Source: Sipunculus nudus (Eukaryota; Annelida; Sipuncula; Golfingiida; Sipunculidae). Taken from it: a stretch of 64,000 bases of DNA. The stretch lies in the NCBI GenBank assembly GCA_026874595.1, contig CM049313.1:18537508-18601507 (forward strand). The letters are read 5' to 3'. Below are positions 57,707 through 64,000 of the stretch, piece after piece. A program made the translations under genes and the position numbers. Positions within the stretch are counted from its first letter, which is position 1. Each line of letters begins with the position of its first letter. The notes beneath the pieces were generated by a model that made no database searches, was not told the origin of the DNA, and saw only the letters and a list, made by a program, of their open reading frames with translations.

Positions 57707-58099
57707 ACTGATTTTACACTTTGCATTAATATAAAAGGTAGCAGTGCTTGGGAATAAAAAGTAGTTCAAAATAAAACAAAAAGCCATTCAAAATTATTAT
57801 GAGACCTTTTTATTATATATTATTCTAAAGCTGCGTATAATTTTTTTCTGATACTTTATAAAGTTGTCAAATTTTCGTGCATTTTTATATGCTATTTTAA
57901 CATCTGATTTTTTTAATTGCTTAAATAGTACGTTACTGTAAGCACCCAGTAACAGCAAGCAACTTTTTAGCGGGCTAATATTAAACTTCATATCAATATC
58001 TCACAAGTATTTTTTTTCTCTATCGTGTGTCTTTCTTGATTGAAAATGAAATATAAAGTTATTATTTACTCGAATTTTTAAGTTTTAAGGCAGATAGAT
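57707..58099. other. Unassigned AT-rich sequence
   Basis: No supported feature. Confidence 0.4.
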
Positions 58100-58450
58100 T
58101 TTAAATATATGACTATTTCCCAGAGTCTCAATGGACACGAACTATTTATCTCACAAACTGACGACAGCCCGTGAAAGCCAGTAAGATCCCAAGGTCTTCT
58201 TGTTCTCACACGAGAACGAGCTGCAATCTTTATGAGAGTGAGTTTTCTAGGGGGTACGACCCGGTCAAGGAATAATCTGCCACATGTCAACACAAGGACT
58301 GCTGTAGCCCTCCCTGTGTTCAAATATATACTTAAACCACATTTCATATCCGACCAAAGACATTGTGTATGCAGCGCAAAAGAATGACTTATCAGATATC
58401 GGCGCCATATAAATATTATACATACATTCATGCATGTATAACATTTATGC
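58100..58450 (+). mobile_element. LINE 3'-end fragment
   Basis: Conceptual translation gives RTRAAIFMRVSFLGGTTRSR, NNLPHVNTRTAVALPVFKYI and LKPHF, the usual C-terminal pattern (LP...VFK..LK) of CR1/L2-like ORF2 proteins. The 3' UTR ends TCGGCGCCATATAAATATTA, then a short (CATA)-like tail. It resembles the ending of the LINE tail at 31690-32225. The 223-codon minus-strand frame covering it is antisense noise. Confidence 0.6.
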
Positions 58451-58504
58451 ATAAATGCATACAAACATATTTGCATATTAATGTATATACATGCAGATAT
58501 ATTC

Positions 58505-58700
58505 CCGCTTGACAGGGTCCGATCCGGGACTTTGGAAAAGAGGGTGTCCAACCAAGGAGGACTCATAAAATAAAAACTAAAAAAAAGCTCCCCACGTCCA
58601 GAAAATGGGGGGGGGGGGGTCCAGGCCGTAACATTTGGTCTGAAACCCTCACAAAAAAGGTTCTCGCGACAGAAAAAAAGAGGGGGGGGGGGTGGGTTCC
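58505..58700 (+). repeat. GATCCGGGACTTTGG MITE-like repeat with G-runs
   Basis: It starts GGGTCCGATCCGGGACTTTG, related to 34488-34670, and contains two runs of at least 10 G (about 58606 and 58682). Boundaries are approximate. Confidence 0.45.
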
Positions 58701-60021
58701 GGACTGTTCTCGGAGTGTATCTGCTTGTAATATTTCCGTGACTTACCAAACCCTGAGCCGGAACATGATCAGTTCAGTGGTGAACAGCTTGGAAAACCGC
58801 TATATAAGCTCAACATGACCTTTACTTAAGGAATAAATAAAAAACCTATAAACAAGATGGTCGGGCATTTAAAGCTTTATTTTCAACTAGGGATCTGCAT
58901 TTACCATATTGCATTAATCTTTAAATAAACAGGTGAACATCTGATTACGATAAGGTTTCGTAAACATTAGCGAGTAAAAGGATCGGCATTGAAAATAACC
59001 CGATTAAGTAGTATTGGCAAGCAAAAGACGTACCATAAAACATGAAGGTAAGTACATCTGTGATATTAATAGTTAACAAGCCATGCACACAGTAAAAACG
59101 ATCCCAAAGAGCGTCACCTTAGTCACCATGGTAACCATTACGTCATGGTTGCCTGGCATGAAAACACTACAATGCGACAGTATAGCCTTCCCCTAGGAAA
59201 CAGCATAGGTCACGTGACCTTCACGTAACGAGACCATTATTTTGAATGAACAAGTACAAAGACGATGAACTGTGAGGGGACTGGTTTGAAGTGCATTGAT
59301 CGGGCTGTCCATCAGGAACAATCAGACCCACTTATAGCCTGCTTATACCAGCTCAACCGTAAAGGGACATTGGGTCGCCAGAATGAACCTAATTTGAGGT
59401 TTATCTAGGCTTGTGGGTTTATAAACCATGCCATCAACGAATCCACAAATTGGATATTTGTCTCTAATTATGTTTCATAGTTATTGGTCGACATTGTGTA
59501 CGTGGTATATTTAGTTACATTGGACTCTCGACGTCATGATATGAGCGTGGTTATGACTGTTTTAGCAAATTTACTTTACGAAGACATATTGATCATTCAA
59601 TTGACTGAAATTTTATCTAGAAACAAAAGGGCAAGAAATCCATTATGTTCCTAAAACAAATACGTAAATGAAATTCTGGTATTCAACTTCTAAAATAAGA
59701 ATATGTTCTTCAAAGATATTATATTTAGGACTCGCACACTGACGGATGTAGGAAGTATTCGAACTGAGGTTAATACATGACAAAATTATTTATATTTATG
59801 GGGCCACTTGATTTTCTTTTGATTCCGACAATAAGAAATGGTATAGTGTGATGATCTGAAACATTTCTAATGTAAATATTACTTTATCGTAATAGATACA
59901 TTTCCTCTACACAGACGATGCTCTTAAGTGCTCAAAATAATTTCAAATGTAGAGCCCGGAGCCGTGTCAGCCACACAATGCGTCTGGCCTGGACAAAAAG
60001 ACGGCTGACTTAAGTATATAG
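58701..60021. other. Unassigned sequence
   Basis: No supported gene or repeat. Confidence 0.4.
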
Positions 60022-60366
60022 TAAGGCCAAAAAAAGTTAAAGGTATGGTTCTCAGGCACCGCCCGCATCAATTTTAAACCCCCGCATCAAAAATTTTTAT
60101 TTTGATTTTCAAAAGAAACTTTCCAATTTTGAGCTGCTGCAGCTCTGACATTTCTTTCAAGAAGATAAACCATACAATTTCTTTGGTTTTGTAGTGCATG
60201 CTTTTACTTATTTAGCAAAATAAAACTGTTATTTTCATGCTTTTCCCTTATCATTTGACATTTTTGTCGAAACATACCAAAATATTTAAAATAAAAAAAG
60301 CGCACGCCCGCATTGATTTCTGAAAAAAAGTGCATTACAACCATACCTTTTTTTATTTTGGCCTAA
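60022..60366. mobile_element. Harbinger/Tourist-like MITE, copy 8
   Basis: The element is 60025-60363 with TAA on both sides. The left TIR GGCCAAAAAAAG and GGTATGGTTCTCAGGCACC are well kept; the right has one local change (GCATTACAACCATACC). It is very similar to copy 2. Confidence 0.9.
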
Positions 60367-60550
60367 GCCGAGTTTCTTGGCTGGACTCGACTTGCAAAAT
60401 GTTGGCTGGCGTGGACTGACCTGAAGGTCTGTTCATTTGATGATGTTACGAAGTACTCGTTTTATTTATTTAAACAAACTTTCTATATTACGTGTGACAT
60501 AATACATCCATTTTACATTTACTTGTTTGCGATTAAATATCGACTATAGT

Positions 60551-60863
60551 TTAGGCCAAAATAAATTAAAGGTATGGTTCTCAGGCACCGCCCGCGTCAA
60601 TTTTAACCCCCCACATCAAACATTTTTATTTTGATTTCATCATTCAAAATGGTAAAATAATACAATTTTGATACGATTTCCTTTGTTATGTAGTGCTTTT
60701 ACCTGTTTAGCAAGAAGAAACCTGTCATTTACATGCCTTTCCCTGATCATATAAAATTTACAAAAAAAATCCAAAAAATTGTCAAAAATAAAATTCCGCC
60801 CGCCCGCATTGATTTCTGAAAAAAAGTGCCTGAGAACCATACCCTTTTATTTTTTTGGCCTTA
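60551..60863. mobile_element. Harbinger/Tourist-like MITE, copy 9
   Basis: The element is 60554-60860 with TTA on both sides. TIRs are GGCCAAAATAAATTAAAGG and the inverse ending TTTTTTTGGCC. It lies only about 190 bp from copy 8 in the same orientation, but with a different target triplet, so the two are separate insertions and not a tandem duplication. Confidence 0.9.
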
Positions 60864-63790
60864 TCCTTGTGGTTTTATGAGCCAAAACTTTCTTTCTTAT
60901 AAATAATCACACTCTTATCTTTCAGCGAAAAGATAAAACTAACTTTTATTAATCTGTATATGTTTGGGACAGTTTTAACTGTAAACGATTTATCTTTTCC
61001 TATTAATTTTTTCTCAAGCCGAAATGAGCTGTACAAATTCGTCTCTTTTCGGCTAAATGAAATATCAGGGCGCCTCCGGAAAAACTCGACTCGGTTTGAT
61101 CTTAACGCGGTTCGCGGCGCAGGGCTCCAGGTGGCAAAAATTATATCTCAATGGAGGCAGACCAGGAAGGACCGGACCATAAATATATAGCTTTTTTTTA
61201 TATATTTCATGTGCATGTTGTATTCATAAAGCAGAAGAGGAGCCCTGTATCATTTCTATTACGATGTTCATACTGTAAATATATTGCAACATGCCTGTTT
61301 CACACCACGGAGGTTACTTTTTTTTTAATTAGATAGTTACGAGTGTGTTTTGAAAACGTTATTCATTTAGTTCGCGTTCTGTCCACGAGGGGGCGGTCTT
61401 GTTGCAATGTGATTCCATCCCATAGTTGTACTTTTAAATTATGAGCATTTGCGGAGCGTTTGATTTGGTTTTGATGTTTTGTGAGTTTCAAAACTGGTCA
61501 GACCAGGGCTTTATTAGTGAATAAAGTGAAATCTGTCGAATAAGACCTCCCGTTGGACTGACCAAAGAGGTCTTCATGCATGGGTGGTCTTATTAGATAG
61601 GTCGGTTTTAACTTATATGATACTTTTGTTTCACTCAAGGGTGGTTTTAAGAGAAAGGGGGTCTTATCAGACAGGTGGTCTTTTAGACAGGTTTCTCTTT
61701 ATATACTTTGCCAACCCTGTTATAGAAGGCAGTGGTTAAGTGTAATGTTATAGAATGAATGTAAGGTGACCAAGGCATAAGGTGTGTAGGTTTATATAGA
61801 TTCTTTTGAGTGAATACCCTGATTGTAATTTTTTTGTCTTTTGGCTGACCTTTGAGCACAAACACGGAAAACTGCAGTCACGTGATAAGATATATTAAAA
61901 GTGCCCTTGACTGTCCCTGCTTTCCACAGACCGTTTCTCCATTCCCATTTTGCATCCATTCATCAACGCCTGACCCATTAAAGCTCCTAAGCGCACCGTA
62001 CTTCAATAATGTTCAGGCAATCTCTCATCAGGCGACATCTATTTATCAAATATACACGTCTCTGCTCAGTTGGCTGGTTAGCCTGTACTTGAGACGTGAC
62101 ACAAGGCATAGGCGGGAACGCATTTTAACAGCCACCCATCCTATTGCATCAAGTCTGTAATCTCACTATTAGGCAGGGAGTGATAAATTAATATATAACA
62201 CAAAAGAATACATGTGAGCTCACAAACCATATTGTACACAATGGTAACAGGTCAACTGCTGTGTGGCAAACACGTTGGCTATCGCCCAGTATTACCCGTG
62301 TGAACACGCTTGTGTTCATGCGGTCAGAAAATTAAAAAAAAATGCAGGGGATCGATTTACCAACATGCTGAGTCAAAACGGATTTTTCTCGCAAATGTTA
62401 GGTGTTGTTAGAAAGTATACAACATCCAACAAATGGCGTAAAAAATGACGAAAATATTTGCATCCTCATACAGCTTTATAGTGAGGCTATCCATACAAGA
62501 TGAAAAGGCACGTTGAAGCTGGTCAGAGGGCCGAAATGGTTCTCAGCTGGCATGAAACACAACTCTTCATTCAATATAAATTTTTGCAGTAAAAAGGAAA
62601 CGGAACACGCTATATTCTCAGGTGTTGACGTTTGTCAGAATGTGTTTTTATTCATTTCATTGTATGGTACTATATAAATGTAAAGTTTATTTTGTCCTGT
62701 TTTCCGGTTACTCTTGTTGCTATTCCTCAGAGTGTTAAAAAATTAACATCATTAACAAATTTTAATTGCATAATGTTGGCCAATGGGGTTTATTTATGGG
62801 CAAATATTGGCCAACTTGGATTTGAATCTGAATCCACAAAAAAAAACTTTTAAACTCGACATCATAGTAAAGCTAATAAGCCAATTATTCCAAGTAATTC
62901 GGACACGAAAATCGATTGGGATGGTCGCTTTTATAATTAAAATAAGACATATAAATGAAAGATATGAAAATGATATGTACTTTTCTCGCTCAAAATGTGG
63001 CACAGATACAGCGTCATCTTGCTCAAAGAGAAAAACTAAATATAACTGACTAATGTCTCATCCTTGCGATGTATTTACAGGTATACAGTGTATGTAGACA
63101 GTGAAAAAATGCAATTAGCTTTTAGACTTTTCTCACATGATATAAACATTGTTAAACGCTGATAATAAATAACCAAACGTTTATCTTGGGAGGAAGCAAT
63201 GTGTGATGCAATAACCGTTTGATCAATGAAGTTTATGAGAAATGTTCAATACTTAATATCGTCCCATTTTTCAAATACTTTTTACTTGAGATAGGGGCAT
63301 ATATTACACGGCAGGATTTACTTATGCAACCTTTACTGTTTAGTTTGCTTTCCAGCGGAAATAAGAATTTCCTAGGGCTTTTTCTTGGAGATGTTGATAA
63401 AGAAAATTAGTGTAATTATAGTATAATAGTCGAGATCACTGTTAAAAAGTCAAGGTTTATACTCTATTCTGAGGTAGGTTTAGAACTGAACAGATCTGTT
63501 GATATAGAAGGTAAATCTCCAAATGCTGACATCAACCTGGTTTCAATGACCTATATTGATTAATATGCCCGAAATTTTAGTGTTATATTTAAAGGGGTTT
63601 TGTCATTTTAAAGGTCAAATTAGATTTTAAGCAAACATCGTAGGTCAATATGTATAACTGTTCATATCATAAGGGACCTTGCATCCGGGCACCTAAAAAT
63701 GGTCAGTATAATATATTGAATCACAATAACTTAGACTATAGAGTGATAATGAGTAATGATAGTAACCTCATGCATAGAAAAAAACACGCA
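60864..63790. other. Mostly unassigned; short GGTGGTCTTATTAGACAGG repeats
   Basis: At 61530-61695 the word GGTGGTCTTAT(T/C)AGA(C/T)AGG occurs several times in degenerate form, probably part of a small dispersed repeat. 62442-62470 repeats 2210-2238. No gene is supported. Frames of 60-102 codons here carry no recognised motif. Confidence 0.4.
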
Positions 63791-64000
63791 CACAAAGGCT
63801 TCGTTAAACATTCATAGACCGCATCCTTCCGCCAACACCTGGATCAATATCTAGATCCACCAAAACCCACTAACCTTGAAAATGTAATCAGTTGGTCTGT
63901 GCCCCATGGTAAACATAATTTCATTGAAATTTATGTCAGAAAAAGATACAAATAGAAACTGAGTAGATTTTGCAATATGTATGGCAGACCACTTGCTGAT
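63791..64000 (+). repeat. Possible dispersed repeat fragment at the window edge
   Basis: The segment with CCGCCAACACCTGGATCAAT, AGATCCACC, and CCCATGGTAAACATAATTTC resembles, from memory, repeats of marine invertebrates that include paired TGGATC/GATCCA words. The window ends inside it, so its extent is unknown. Confidence 0.35.

Noticed and set aside
58078-58749. 223-codon minus-strand gene
   Set aside because: It is antisense to a LINE 3' end and to a MITE-like repeat with G-runs (read as poly-proline); no motif of its own.

Overview
This window looks like AT-rich, non-coding nuclear DNA from an invertebrate animal. A mollusc, probably a bivalve, is the best guess. The reasons are tRNA-derived SINEs, Tx1/L1-type and CR1/Jockey-type LINE remnants, Helitron-like elements, several MITE families, long minisatellites, many (TA)n tracts, and no operon-like or densely coding stretch. 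The host assignment is inference from repeat content, not from a marker gene. No complete host gene was found. The best host-gene candidate is one orphan exon at 35925-36153, bounded by AG and GT splice signals.

Layout. 1-5.2 kb: a SINE with a perfect 12-bp target duplication, a solo-LTR-like element, and a dispersed TIR repeat. 5.28-8.08 kb: a roughly 93-unit 30-bp minisatellite with 120- and 150-bp higher-order repeats; four of its six frames are open. 10.5-12.6 kb: a second copy of the LTR-like element, split by a 1.2-kb LINE 3' end. 16.5-22.4 kb: hAT-like and Harbinger-like MITEs, a LINE on the minus strand with a (TGAA)n tail, and a Helitron-like element. 27-32.7 kb: tRNA-SINE copies, a fold-back element beside a G-run/C-run pair, a LINE tail, and a Harbinger MITE. 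33.8-37 kb: another SINE-like element, a CR1-like reverse transcriptase remnant, the orphan exon, and a GGTGGCGCCACC tandem array. 37-43 kb: more MITEs and a possible LTR. 43.7-49.4 kb: a dead but nearly full-length Tx1/L1-type LINE inserted at a (TA)n tract inside a minisatellite of about 24 bp. 50-64 kb: two more Helitron-like copies, a pyrimidine tract, a SINE, a LINE tail, four Harbinger MITEs (two of them about 190 bp apart), and an hAT element with a Harbinger MITE sitting in its last bases.

How the pieces relate. Three insertion histories can be read directly. (1) A Harbinger MITE entered the 3' edge of an hAT element that is still flanked by the 8-bp duplication ATAGTTCC. (2) A LINE entered an LTR-like repeat. 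(3) The SINE at 1679-1893 and the LINE at 10.92-12.12 kb share a 3' tail in which a hairpin is kept although its bases differ. This suggests the SINE borrowed that LINE's replication machinery. Everything autonomous in the window appears inactivated by stops, frameshifts or truncation.
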